DNA of 64,000 bases from Basipetospora chlamydospora (taxonomy: Eukaryota; Ascomycota; Sordariomycetes; Microascales), in assembly GCA_001599675.1 (NCBI GenBank), contig BCHP01000001.1:6561032-6625031 (forward strand). Direction: 5' to 3'. The position numbers and the translations under genes were made by a program. The first letter of the stretch is position 1; each line of letters starts with the position of its first letter. The notes beneath the pieces were generated by a model. That model saw only the letters and a list, made by a program, of their open reading frames with translations, did not search any database and was not told the origin of the DNA. This document shows, in pieces, positions 10,631-21,700 of the stretch.

Positions 10631-12671
10631 TTCGGACGGGAGACGCGCCGTACGGAGGAACACAAGGACATAATCACTTGAGGGACGCTCAGAAGGATGG
10701 AGGGAAGAGAAATGAGTCCCAAAAGGGACATGAAGACAAGACTGGACTCAACTGGGGCCCATGGTGACGCGTGGACTGAGCTTTTGGTATGGGATTAATT
10801 ATTATACCTATTGTCGGTGAGTATCAAAACGGGGGCGGGTGCGAGGTGGACCTTGCTGGGGCCTTTTTTTCTTTTCTTTTTGCTTCATGCAGACGCGACC
10901 GTGACCGCGGAAGTACCAAGGATCCATCGCATTGGAAACAGTCGCCCTTGTTGATATTAGTGAGCTTGAGTTGTTGTCGGTCGGTTCCAGTGTGGCAGTG
11001 CACCGTCAACCAATGCAATTCAGAAACATGGAGCACTCAAAGTGAAGTGAGAAGTATTCGACGCCCGTGCCATTGGCCATTCACATACGGGTACGGAGTG
11101 CGGAGTATTATCCCGTACTCGGAGAGCTATAGTAATACCGCTGCCTCCCGCGGACGTGGACGTGGACGTGGACGTGGACGTGGACGTGGACGTGGACGTG
11201 GACGTGGACATGGACGCGGACCTGGACCAGGGGTCTGTTTGGTAGAGAGGCTGTACAGGTGGTTGGTGATGCTGCACAAGGGCCTCGATCGAGGCGAGTA
11301 GGTAATTACCTCGGAACGGAACTGTCCAACACTTACACGACTTGTACGAGTATAGTAGTGACCTCCGACTTCAAAGTCAACTGCATTCCATACCTGCTTT
11401 CGGTGACTACTTACTTGATGTACGGAACAATAACAATATTCAGGCTCCATACGGGGTAGATCCGGGGCCGTACGAAGTCGGCGGGAGCTGCTACCGGGCG
11501 AGCTTTACACGGTCGGCGGTCCCTCGAGCTCGAGCGTAAATAGTGTACTACTCCTTCACCAATCGTGCCAATGACGTTTCAATGCCGTGTTAATTTGGCC
11601 CACTCTAGTCAATGCCTCTGTTCAACAGGTTCAGATGAGGGGATCCCCAGACAAGGGTATTGTAACTGTGCTGGCGAAATCGCATTTGGTGTGCCAAAAA
11701 AAAAATGCAACATAAAATACTCGGACCCTCATCATCATGATCATCATCACACTCTCCTCGTATTCCCCACGCCTTTCCCGTGCTTCTTCCACGCTACTGC
11801 GACTTACTCACCTTGACCCCCATTGCTGTACATTTCCCCGGCGGAGAAGAATGCAATTGACCAATGGAGTCTGGCATTATTATTGTTGATGAGGTTGGAG
11901 TGCGTACGAGTGAGTACTCGTACTCCGTACAGCCCGAGGAAGTGAAGAAGACATCCGTCAAATTCTCAGTTTCCCGTTAGCTGTATACAATACTGAGTAC
12001 TGAGTACACACTCCGTAGTGTTTCAGATATTATCAATCAATTGATCTGGAGGATTGAGACGAGGCTCATCAGCTCCATCATCGCCGCCCCTGCCCTCTCT
12101 TCCCCTGCCGGCTCGTACTCTCGTATCGTCCCGTTCGCGTCGTCGCCACAGGCTTCATGGTGGGTCGATGCTTCATTCAAGTGTGAGCCCAAGGGACTCG
12201 CAGTCTTGGCGAGCAGTAAAGAATGACTGCGCCTCGCCACAATGGACTCTCAGCCGAGAGTCCACGTAATGAGAAGGAGCCGGCGCAGTACGGAGTATTG
12301 CAGTTTCAATGTTCCATCAATCTTGGCACAACTCGACGGGCGGAGTCAACAAGGTACCGAGTTGCCGTTCTTACGAGTTGCAGGATCAGGGTCGTATAGA
12401 AAGTCACCCCTCTTCCGTTTCGCCAAAAGAAGTGGCCCTTTCGTCAATGCAGTAATACTCGTATGTATTATCGTTCGAGTGCGAGTTAATACACTCGTAA
12501 GGACCATCCTCGTAGTTTCAACAGCTCGGTCCGGTGCGTGCCCTTGCCTTGGGATTCCCCCACTTCACATCCAAATCGCAACTACTCCGTGTTGCCCCCT
12601 GTGCTTTTGCCGCGCTGCGAAGACGCCAATCGGCAAGCCACGCCGATCGAGCGCGATCAAAACCACCCAGC
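10631..12671. other. Divergent promoter region with repeats
   Basis: About 2 kb lies between the start codons of the membrane protein (leftward) and the ABCA transporter (rightward), so it should contain both promoters. It holds the hexamer array at 11152-11229 and several TACGGAGTA-type words around 11091-11125, 11905-12020 and 12289. No coding gene is supported. Confidence 0.6.
11152..11229. repeat. Hexanucleotide tandem array (GGACGT)n
   Basis: There are nine perfect copies of GGACGT (11152-11205), followed by four degenerate copies ending GGACCA. A short reading frame through it would encode Arg-Gly repeats, but nothing around it supports a gene. It is a length-variable microsatellite between two divergent genes. 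Confidence 0.9.
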
Positions 12672-15600
12672 ATGGCGTTCCTACGCCAAACAGGCACCCT
12701 CATCACCAAGAACTTCAGGATCCTCCTCATCCGCCATAGTTTCAACACCCTCATCTGGGCCCTCATTATCCCAATCATCCTGACCGCCCTCTTCTCCTTC
12801 ATCAAGAACCTGCTAGCCCCCGTCGCGAACTATGGCATCGGCGAGCCCACCCCGATCCGAACCCTCCAGCAGGCCCTCGAGGCCTCCACCGACTCCGGAA
12901 GGGACACCGTCGTCTTCGCCAACAATGGCCTGTCCGGCGGAGACATCGACCGCGTCATCGAGTCGCTGATTCCCCAAGTTGAGAAGGCCGGCAAGATCGT
13001 CGAGAGGATCGAGGACCCTGAGGAGCTCAAGGTCCTGTGCGAGTCGTCCCTCCGCGGCGTCTCCCGATGCTATGGCGCCGTCGTCTTCAACGCCTCCCCG
13101 ACCGAAGGCCCCGGCGACTACTGGAGCTACACCCTGCGACTCGACGGCGCTCTCCACCCCTTGAACATCGACGTCGAGGTCAACGACAATGTCGCCGAAG
13201 TCTACGTCCTGCCCTTCCAACATGCCGTGGACGCCGCCATCGTCTCGCTCGACTCGACCCAAGATGCCGGAGCGCGAAAGCTCCCCGACCGGATCCAGGC
13301 CTATCCGGTGACGAGCATAACCCAGGAGGAATACAAGGACAGGGTGCTCAAGCTCTACATGGTGGCAATCTACAACGCCTTCGCCGTACTGTTTGTGACT
13401 AGCATCCTCTTCATCACCTACCACCTTGCTGGCTTCGTCGCTACCGAGCGGGAGATTGGCATGTCTCGCCTTCTCGACGCCATGATGCCTGTGCGCCAGA
13501 GGTGGCACGCCCAGGCCGCGAGGATCATATCCTCCCACCTGTCCTTCTCCCTCATCTACCTCCCAGGCTGGGTCATCGGAGCCATCATCATGAAGTCGGG
13601 CGTCTTCACCAATACCAGCCTCGCTATCGTCCTTATCTTCCAGGTCCTATCAGGCCTCTCCATGGCGTCCATGTCCCTCTTCGCCTCGTCCTTCTTCAAG
13701 CACTCCCAGCTCAGCGCCAATGTCACCTTGCTCATCACCGCCGTCCTCGCCATCGTGTCCCAGGCCATCACCCGACCGTCCGCGGGCGCCATCATCGTTC
13801 TGAGCATCCTCTTTCCCGGCTGCAACTATGTCTACTTCATGACCTTCATGGCCCGTTTCGAGGAGCACAAGATGGGCGCGAACCTCCTCAAGGTTGCCCC
13901 AGACAGCCCCTGGGAGGTAGCGGGTGGCGTGCTGTGGATCATTGCCGTTCTCCAGATCTTCCTTTTCCCCTTGCTAGGTGCCTTTGTCGAGTCCGCCCTT
14001 CACGGCACCACGGCCGAGGGTAGGTCGATGGTGCGTGGAGCCAGCGAAGGTCAGGCCATGGGCGACGTTGCCGTGCGCCTCGAGAACTTCACCAAAATCT
14101 ACTCCCCCTCGATGCTCTCCCGCTGGTTCTCCTGGCTCATCAAGCCGGCGGAGCCCGTCGTCGCAGTCAACAACCTCAGTCTCGTAGCCGGCCGTGGCCA
14201 GATCGTTGCCCTCCTCGGCGCCAACGGCAGCGGCAAGAGTACCACTCTCGACATCATCGCCGGCATGAACAAGCTCACAAGCGGCACTATCCACATCGAC
14301 GGCTCGGGCGGTCTAGGCATCGCGCCGCAGAAGAACGTCTTCTGGGACGAGCTGACGGTCGAGGAGCACATCCGTATTTTCAACAAGCTCAAGTCGCCCG
14401 GGAAGCTCGCGACCAAGGAGGAGAATAGCGAGCTGATCAACTCCATCGACCTCGACCGGAAGCGCAAGGCCATGGCCAAGACGCTGTCTGGCGGCCAGAA
14501 GAGGAAACTCCAGCTGGGGATGATGTTGACGGGCGGAAGCGCCATCTGCTGCGTGGACGAAGTCAGCAGTGGAATCGACCCCCTCAGCCGTCGCAAGCTC
14601 TGGGATATCCTGCTCGCGGAGCGCGGAAGGCGCACCATCTTCCTGACCACCCACTTCCTCGACGAGGCCGATCTCCTAGCTGACCATATCGCCATCCTGT
14701 CCAAGGGCACCCTCCGCGCCGAGGGTTCCCCCGTTATGCTCAAGGACAGGTTCGGTGCGGGCTACCGTGTCCACGTCGACGGTATCGATCCCTCGCTCAC
14801 GCCCAACGTGTCCGGTGTCGAGAAGTCGTCGGCCTTTAACATCGTCACCTACGTTTCGCCCTCATCCGCACTGGCCGCTGATGTGATCAAGTCACTTGAG
14901 GCCCACGGGATCAGCGACTACCGCTTCTCGGGCCCCACGATCGAGGACGTCTTCCTGAACCTTGCCGAGGAGATTCGCCTGGAGTCTGAGGAGGTGTCCG
15001 ATGAGAAGTCCGCCGGCATGACGGCCCCGACGCCCGCTGCCCCGAGCAAGGAGGGCATCCATCTCCTGGATGGGAAGCCCCTGGGTTTCTTCCAGCAGGC
15101 CTGGGTGCTTTTCAGGAAGCGCGTCACCATCTTCAAGACTAACTGGGTACCATACGCGACTGCTTTCATCCTCCCAATAGCGGCGGCCGGCCTGGTAACC
15201 CTATTCGTCAAGGACGAGAGCCTACCCGGCTGCTTCCCCGAGGGCCGAGAAGGCGGAAACGAGAAGAATTTCCAGAACGCCGACTTCAGCTTCGGCCTTG
15301 CAGCTGGACCCGAAGACAAATTCTCCGAGGTCAACGTCATCTCGCTCCTACTGCCATCCCTCCAGAGCCTCATCGGCCAGTTCACGGGGGACTCCGGCGA
15401 CGACTCGGGAAGTGATGGCGGAACCGGCTTCCTTGGCGCGGTGGCCCAGAACGTGTCGGTCGAGAACTCATTTGGTTCTTTCCAAAAGTACGTCGAGAAC
15501 AACATGGGGGACCTCTTCCCCGGTGGTCTGTGGCTGGGCGACTCCAACACCCCGCCGACGCTGGCGTTCCGCGCCAACGGGTTCCTGACGGCCAGTATGA

Positions 15601-17501
15601 TTGCGCTCAACTTCTTCGACGCCCTCCTTGCGAACCAGACAATCATCACGGAGTACGAGGCCTTCGACGTGCCCTGGGCCCCGCTCATGGGCGAGTCGTT
15701 GCAGGTGATCACGTACATGTGTATTGCTCTCGTTCTGGCGCCCGGCTTCATGGCGCTGTACCCCAACATGGAGCGGCTGCACCTCGTCCGCGGGCTTGAG
15801 TACTCTAACGGTGTCCGGCCTACCCCGCTTTGGGCGGCGTATACCATTTTCGACTTTGGTATCTGCTTGGTGATGTCTGCCATCGTGGTCATCCTGTGGA
15901 CGGCGCTGGCGGACATCTGGTACCACATTGGGTACATGTTCCTTATTCTGTGCCTGTACGGCCTGGCGTCGACACTTCTGGGTTACGTCCTCGGCCTGTT
16001 TGCAAAGGGCCAGCTGGCGACGTTCGGGTGGGTGACGGGTCTCCAGGCCCTCACGTTCGTGGGCTACATCCTCGGCTACATGGTCACGCTGATGTACGCG
16101 CCCGTCACCAAGGTCGACAGCTTCTTCCTCATCATCCACTACACCATATCGCTCCTCGCGCCCATCGGCAGCGTGGTCCGGGCCCTTTTCGTGGCGATGA
16201 ACATGTTCTCGACCACCTGCGACGGCGAGCAGCTCTCGACGAACCCGGGCGGCCTGAACTACTACGGCGGGCCCATCCTGTACCTCATCGCGCAGTCGGT
16301 CGTCTACTTTTCCATCCTGGTCATCGTCGACGGCGGCTCGTTTGGCTCATGGTTCCGGCGCACGGTGACGTCGCGCGGCAGCGGCGCCGCCCCTGCCCCG
16401 CCGCCGACGAGCGACACTGAGAACCCCGCGGGCGACAAGGACCCACTCGAGGTCATGGGCCTGAACAAGTCCTTCAAGCCCATGTTCAAGAAGCGTCTCA
16501 CGGCCGTCGACGACGTGAGCTTCGACATCAAGCGCGGCGAGGTGTTTGCGCTCCTGGGCCCCAACGGCGCCGGGAAGTCGACGACGATCTCGGTGATCCG
16601 CGGCGACATCCCCCCGAACGCGGGCGACGTGCTCGTCGAGGGCAGGTCCGTGAGACGGGACCTCGCTGGGGCGCGGTCGCAGCTCGGCGTGTGCCCGCAG
16701 TTCGACCCGATGGACCGCATGACGGTGCAGGAGCACCTCGAGTTCTACGCGCGCGTGCGCGGCGTGTCAGACGTCAAGTACAACGTGTCGGCCGTGATCC
16801 GCGCCGTGGGCCTCGAGGCCTTCAGCACGCGCATGGCGGAGGCGCTGTCGGGCGGCAACAAGAGGAAGCTCTCCCTAGGCATCGCGCTCATGGGCAACCC
16901 CACCGTGGTGCTCCTCGACGAGCCCTCGTCCGGGCTGGACGCGGCGGCCAAGCGCATCATGTGGAACACGCTCAAGTCCACCGTCGCGGGCCGGTCCATG
17001 CTGCTCACGACGCACAGCATGGAGGAGGCGGACGCGCTGGCGGGCCGCGTGGGCATCCTCGCCAAGTCGATGCTGGCGCTGGGGACCATTGACGAGCTGC
17101 GCGCGCGGTTCGGCAACATCATCCACGTGCACCTCGTGCACGCGCGCGCGCCGCACTCGTCGGCCGAGGAGATGGGCCGCGTGAGGGCCTGGGTGCAGGC
17201 GCGGTTCCCCGAGGCGGAGGTGGAGGAGAATACGTACCACGGGCAGATGCGCTTCACGGTGCCCGCGGGGGCAGTGGACGGCACGGCTTCGGCGCCGCGG
17301 TCAGGGGCTGCGTCGGGGGTCACCGCTGTGGGCGACTCCGGTGCGGCGGACTCGCGGAGCGCGATTGGGAGGCTCGTGGTCGAGCTCGAGGAGAGGAAGG
17401 CGGAGTTGGGCATTGAGCATTTCAGCGTCAGCCCTACGACGTTGGATAAGGTCTTCCTGATGATTGTCGGGGAGCACAACGTCCAGGAGGAGAACTACTG
17501 A
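12672..17501 (+). CDS. Full-size ABC transporter, ABCA type
   Basis: This is a single uninterrupted frame of 1609 residues. ATG 12672 is the first ATG of the frame. Layout is TMD1-NBD1-TMD2-NBD2, as in ABCA lipid transporters. Each half starts with one membrane helix (about residues 15-40 and 815-845), a large exoplasmic loop, then five or six helices. NBD1 has Walker A LLGANGSGKST (about 514), signature LSGGQKRKLQLG (about 605), Walker B CCVDEVSSGID (about 627) and H-loop LTTHFLDEAD. NBD2 has LLGPNGAGKST (about 1295), LSGGNKRKLSLG (about 1392), VVLLDEPSSGLD and LTTHSMEEAD. Both sites keep the catalytic Glu and His, so both look competent for ATP hydrolysis. ABCA proteins are known to move phospholipids or sterols across membranes; the substrate here is not determinable. 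Full-size ABCA genes are found in filamentous fungi but are absent from budding yeast. A 4.8-kb intronless gene stands out beside its intron-rich neighbours. Confidence 0.95.
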   Translation: MAFLRQTGTLITKNFRILLIRHSFNTLIWALIIPIILTALFSFIKNLLAPVANYGIGEPTPIRTLQQALEASTDSGRDTVVFANNGLSGGDIDRVIESLIPQVEKAGKIVERIEDPEELKVLCESSLRGVSRCYGAVVFNASPTEGPGDYWSYTLRLDGALHPLNIDVEVNDNVAEVYVLPFQHAVDAAIVSLDSTQDAGARKLPDRIQAYPVTSITQEEYKDRVLKLYMVAIYNAFAVLFVTSILFITYHLAGFVATEREIGMSRLLDAMMPVRQRWHAQAARIISSHLSFSLIYLPGWVIGAIIMKSGVFTNTSLAIVLIFQVLSGLSMASMSLFASSFFKHSQLSANVTLLITAVLAIVSQAITRPSAGAIIVLSILFPGCNYVYFMTFMARFEEHKMGANLLKVAPDSPWEVAGGVLWIIAVLQIFLFPLLGAFVESALHGTTAEGRSMVRGASEGQAMGDVAVRLENFTKIYSPSMLSRWFSWLIKPAEPVVAVNNLSLVAGRGQIVALLGANGSGKSTTLDIIAGMNKLTSGTIHIDGSGGLGIAPQKNVFWDELTVEEHIRIFNKLKSPGKLATKEENSELINSIDLDRKRKAMAKTLSGGQKRKLQLGMMLTGGSAICCVDEVSSGIDPLSRRKLWDILLAERGRRTIFLTTHFLDEADLLADHIAILSKGTLRAEGSPVMLKDRFGAGYRVHVDGIDPSLTPNVSGVEKSSAFNIVTYVSPSSALAADVIKSLEAHGISDYRFSGPTIEDVFLNLAEEIRLESEEVSDEKSAGMTAPTPAAPSKEGIHLLDGKPLGFFQQAWVLFRKRVTIFKTNWVPYATAFILPIAAAGLVTLFVKDESLPGCFPEGREGGNEKNFQNADFSFGLAAGPEDKFSEVNVISLLLPSLQSLIGQFTGDSGDDSGSDGGTGFLGAVAQNVSVENSFGSFQKYVENNMGDLFPGGLWLGDSNTPPTLAFRANGFLTASMIALNFFDALLANQTIITEYEAFDVPWAPLMGESLQVITYMCIALVLAPGFMALYPNMERLHLVRGLEYSNGVRPTPLWAAYTIFDFGICLVMSAIVVILWTALADIWYHIGYMFLILCLYGLASTLLGYVLGLFAKGQLATFGWVTGLQALTFVGYILGYMVTLMYAPVTKVDSFFLIIHYTISLLAPIGSVVRALFVAMNMFSTTCDGEQLSTNPGGLNYYGGPILYLIAQSVVYFSILVIVDGGSFGSWFRRTVTSRGSGAAPAPPPTSDTENPAGDKDPLEVMGLNKSFKPMFKKRLTAVDDVSFDIKRGEVFALLGPNGAGKSTTISVIRGDIPPNAGDVLVEGRSVRRDLAGARSQLGVCPQFDPMDRMTVQEHLEFYARVRGVSDVKYNVSAVIRAVGLEAFSTRMAEALSGGNKRKLSLGIALMGNPTVVLLDEPSSGLDAAAKRIMWNTLKSTVAGRSMLLTTHSMEEADALAGRVGILAKSMLALGTIDELRARFGNIIHVHLVHARAPHSSAEEMGRVRAWVQARFPEAEVEENTYHGQMRFTVPAGAVDGTASAPRSGAASGVTAVGDSGAADSRSAIGRLVVELEERKAELGIEHFSVSPTTLDKVFLMIVGEHNVQEENY

Positions 17502-18682
17502 TTCCTCTCCTCGCCCTTGGCCCCTCTCCTTTTTCCTATTCTTTTTCAACATCCGAAGCAGCGTTTTCTTTTTTTTCTTTACCGCGTCTTCGCTTTTACC
17601 CTAGATTCCCCTGATCCGACTTGACTTTTTTCCTTTTCGTCTTTCCCCCCATTTTGAATTTCTCCTTCCACCTTCTTGGACATAGTGTTCTCACACCTTT
17701 CTTTGGTTTCTTTTCTTTCGAGGTCACCTTTGCATGCTGCAATGAGCGAACATATACTCACGTATGTTGACTGCTACTACTGCACAGGCTATTCTAGCCA
17801 AACGGGGCGGGTGGGCGGTCGGTCTTGTGCTTTTTCCCTGAGTTTTCTTTGTATAATTGCACACTATCTCATCTGCGGAAGGCGTTTAGAACATAATACA
17901 TACTAGAGGCATCCTCATAAGCTATCCATCACTGCGTGCATCTTCCAGCCTCCCTCGGCACGGCGCCTGGCCCGATAGGCTCTGACCCTTTGATTCCGTG
18001 GACTTATCAGCTTGTGTCTGTCACCTACTCGTGTATGACACATGAGGTGAAGCTGAGAATGGTTCCGGGCCACTACCAAGTTGGAGCCGGTTAGACGAAG
18101 TTGGCGTTTTTGTTCTTGGCCTCCTCGTGCGGGGAGGACAGTCCGAAGTCCCCGGAGCTACCCACCATAGATAGAGTCGTCGCGATTCTTTGCTCGCAGG
18201 GGGTTCCGTGCCAAGTTGCTGCCACAATAGCTAGGCTAGGGTTGTTCCCTTGGCCCACTTGGTCTATTAATATTAACGATTCGCGCCTCGACCTGCTCGC
18301 ACACCCTCGCACTCGCACTCGCAGTCCGTGTACTCCGTTTTTTTTTTTTCTTTCTTCTTTTTTTGGCATTACAGGCCAGCCAGTCCTCTCCGATGGGGTC
18401 CGCCCCCGGGGAACCCTGCATTGGTGGCTGGCAACGCCATTCCGTCTTTATTTTCTTGTGCGCCGACGCGGCCCTAGGTTGCCGGCGTGGCAGGGCGCAA
18501 GCGTGAGACGCTCACTTTGTGCTACGAGACGAGACGGGACCTTTTCCAGATAGCGGCGAAGCATGGCTTCATGTCCCGTAGCAAAAGAAAAGGACCACGT
18601 GGGATGAAGGAAGGATTCAATTCGATGGGATGATGTCTAGTTAGTCCTACCTACTCTCAATCTATGCTAGAAAAGAAAGGGA

Positions 18683-18727
18683 GGGGGGGGGGGGGGGGGA
18701 GGTTGTTGCCCCCCCCCCCCCCCCCCC
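18683..18727. repeat. G17 / C19 homopolymer hairpin
   Basis: Seventeen G at 18683-18699 are followed by nine other bases and then nineteen C at 18709-18727. The two tracts can pair into a long perfect hairpin, or form G-quadruplex, i-motif or triplex structures. Such a site is also a frequent place for sequencing and assembly length errors. Confidence 0.85.
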
Positions 18728-21700
18728 GCCGTCGTCACCACCCGTCGCACCAGCACCCGCTGGGAAATAGGGACACCAGTGCTGCCTGTCCGCCTATTCC
18801 TCCACCCCGTGTCAAAGGCCCCATAGAGAAAGAAGAGCGCGAGCGCAGGCGGAAGAGGTTCCCCGAGAGGGGGAATCGGTCGTGTGACAACTTTCTGGAA
18901 ACGGGGTCTCGGTGACCAAGATGACGGCGATGGTGCCCCGAGATGTTCGGGGCAGGCAATGTCGTAGGTAATTTCATCGCTGCAAGTGCGAGTACGAGTA
19001 CGACGGTAGTGACGGACAGACAGACACCGCGAAGCCCCAACCGCCGGAAGTGGCTCCTCCGGAGTACGAACCCGGTATATCGGCACCCGCCGCACGACTC
19101 GCCTTTTGGGAGGTTTTCCTTTTTTCCTTCTCTTGTTCTTTTTCATCTCTCCCCAAGAACAAAGGGCAAAGACCCGTCCTACCCCTTTTAGACAACCAAG
19201 GGACTCCTCTGACCTCGCTGCTCCTATCCTCGGAGGTTTTGGAAACACCGAGACCCCACCACCCTGCCATCAGGGCCCTCGTTTGTGCCTCCTGCCGCTC
19301 CCCTCCCCACTCCCGCGTCTCCGGGTCTAGAGCTACCAGAGCTACCAGAGTCCCTCCGTAACATCAAAAAATTCATGCCAAGCTCATTGGCAAATGGTAA
19401 ACCCCAGCGGCGGTGGGTTGATGTGCCGAAATCCTCGAGCTCAGATCCCAAACCAAGTTTTGGCTCGCTTGGCCGATCCGATCTAGGGAGGGATGCACAG
19501 CAGGAGTAAGCCAGGCGGGGGGGACATCGGATATGGGCCTTTAGGAAAAAGAGCGGGGGCCCATCGGGTATCGGAGGCCCGGAGATGGGATCAATATCCT
19601 CCTCGAAGGTTCCCCTCATGCCGTGACCGGGCACGTTCAATGGGCCCTGGAAGGAAGAAGTATGAAGTAACTACATAGTATACTAATACTACACTACACC
19701 GCCTGAGAAAAGCCCCTCCTTTCCCCATTGTGGGGAACTAGCAGCCGAAGGGTGGAGCTGGAGGACATAGAGAGAAAAAGGGGAGAGCAAAAAAGAAGAG
19801 AATAAAAAAGAAGGAATAAAAAAAAAAAGGAAAAACGCAACGGAAGAAAATGCCATCCTGTTACCTAAAACCTCCACGGAAATCAGGGTCCATCATTGAT
19901 GGCTGCGATGATGCCATTTCTCGCCTGCTGCTTCCATTCGCCAGCCCAGACCTGGCGATGGGGTCGCCCCCATCCCAGGCCCCCTTTTTGTTTCTCCTAT
20001 CTTTTTTTTTTCTTTTTTTTCCCCCTTCGCTATCCATAGTGCTGAACCCCCCTCTCCCCCCTCTCCATCTTCTCCCCGCTCCTCCTCTGCCCGCTTCCCG
20101 GGGCGCTTCCATGAGATTTTCTCAACATGTTCCCGGCGCTTGGGCTTTTGGGGGAAGGCGGGGGTCTTCACCCCGCATGCCGCGTGCCAACCCCTCATCG
20201 TCGGCACGATCGATCAATCCCTTGCGAGAGCCGCCAAGTCCCATTCTCATTGAAGTTCGCTGCCCGGATGAATTGAGAAGGGAACGAGCAGTTGGTTGAT
20301 CCTCTCCCGCCCCACCACCACATACACACTTCCGCGGCGGGCATCACTCAGATCATCTCTATCCCGTATGGGCGGGTCCCACGTGCATTGGCTGAGAGAT
20401 ACAGAATGGTATAAAATATTAGTGAACCGAAGGGCGTTTTCCGTCATCTTGCAGCATGGCTACGTCTCGTGCTCTCTTGGCCAGCTCGTCTTCGGTGACG
20501 CTCCGAGCATCATATCAAACTTCGTCTTGGGATAGTACATACTCCGTATATCCCTGGGTCCCTGTCTACCTGCACTTACACCCCCTGCCCCCTCCTGCAT
20601 CCCAGGCAGGGTCAGTCGCTCAATGTTACTTCTTTGGGCTAAGTCCGACGTGCACGAGTGCGAGGAAGTCGTCGTGAAGCCAGTCACAGACTCACTGTCA
20701 CCCATTGCCCCGGATATCCCCTTGTAACCGCCTCCTAAGTTGATATCCTCGAGTTGCCCGAGGTTAACGGTGCACTGCTCGTACGACGGGGTCTCGCCCA
20801 AAGTGACGATCGGATCTGCATGCGTTTACCCCAGACCCCCAATATTCACTGGTTACTCGTATGTTGCTCTCCGAATCCCTGCCAGGGGTGAGTCCGACAC
20901 ATACTGTTCACATGAGCAGCTCATCAGCCACACTCCATTGATCTTCAAGAACATCCCGCACCCTCTGCATCAACCCACGTTTCTCCCCCCTGCCAGCCTC
21001 AAATGCCCACACACCCTCCCTAGCATTCATGATAGGTCGCGGAACCCCTTCAATTCTGGTGCCACAGTTGAATCGCATCCGTAGGCCCGTCCCACATTGG
21101 CAGCTGCATGGGTTGGAAGGCAGCGGCTGGAATAAGAGATGGCTGTCTTGATTTCTCAGGGAATGTGACTAGAGCCGTTTTAATGCAGAGAGTACAATCA
21201 AATTTTTAATTGTTTTTTTTTCATCTTTTTCATCATTTTCTTTTTCTACTTTTGACAACCTCAAGACTAACGCTGAATATGATATGTAACCACAGCTGAT
21301 TCCCGGCCTGTCCATGAACTACAAAACGAGTTCTCTAGGCCGGGTGCCCAGCAACGGGTCCGTTGTAAGCAACATCTCATCTATGCCAGGAGCGAAAACA
21401 CTCGCGCCAACTATGCCCTCGCGAAGAGGACTAGCAGCGAGTGCCGATATCTGTGTCCGAAGACACAGAAGCTGGCAAAACAACAGCGGAAAAAAAAAGC
21501 GTGGTAGGGAAGGGGAGCTAGCATGTAGACCGCGCCATCCCGCACAACCCTTGTCCTTGCACGAGAACCCTTGCACGAGGCTCTCGGTGTATGTAAAAGA
21601 CTGAAACACCCACCGATCATCTCCACCAAGTTGGCGCCTCCGGTGACGGAAGCGTCTACTCCATGGCTCCAATGACATGGTATCGGAGTTAACCAGAGCT

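Noticed and set aside
11127..11301. Arg-Gly-rich peptide encoded across the GGACGT array
   Set aside because: It is the product of translating a microsatellite; all three frames stay open over it.
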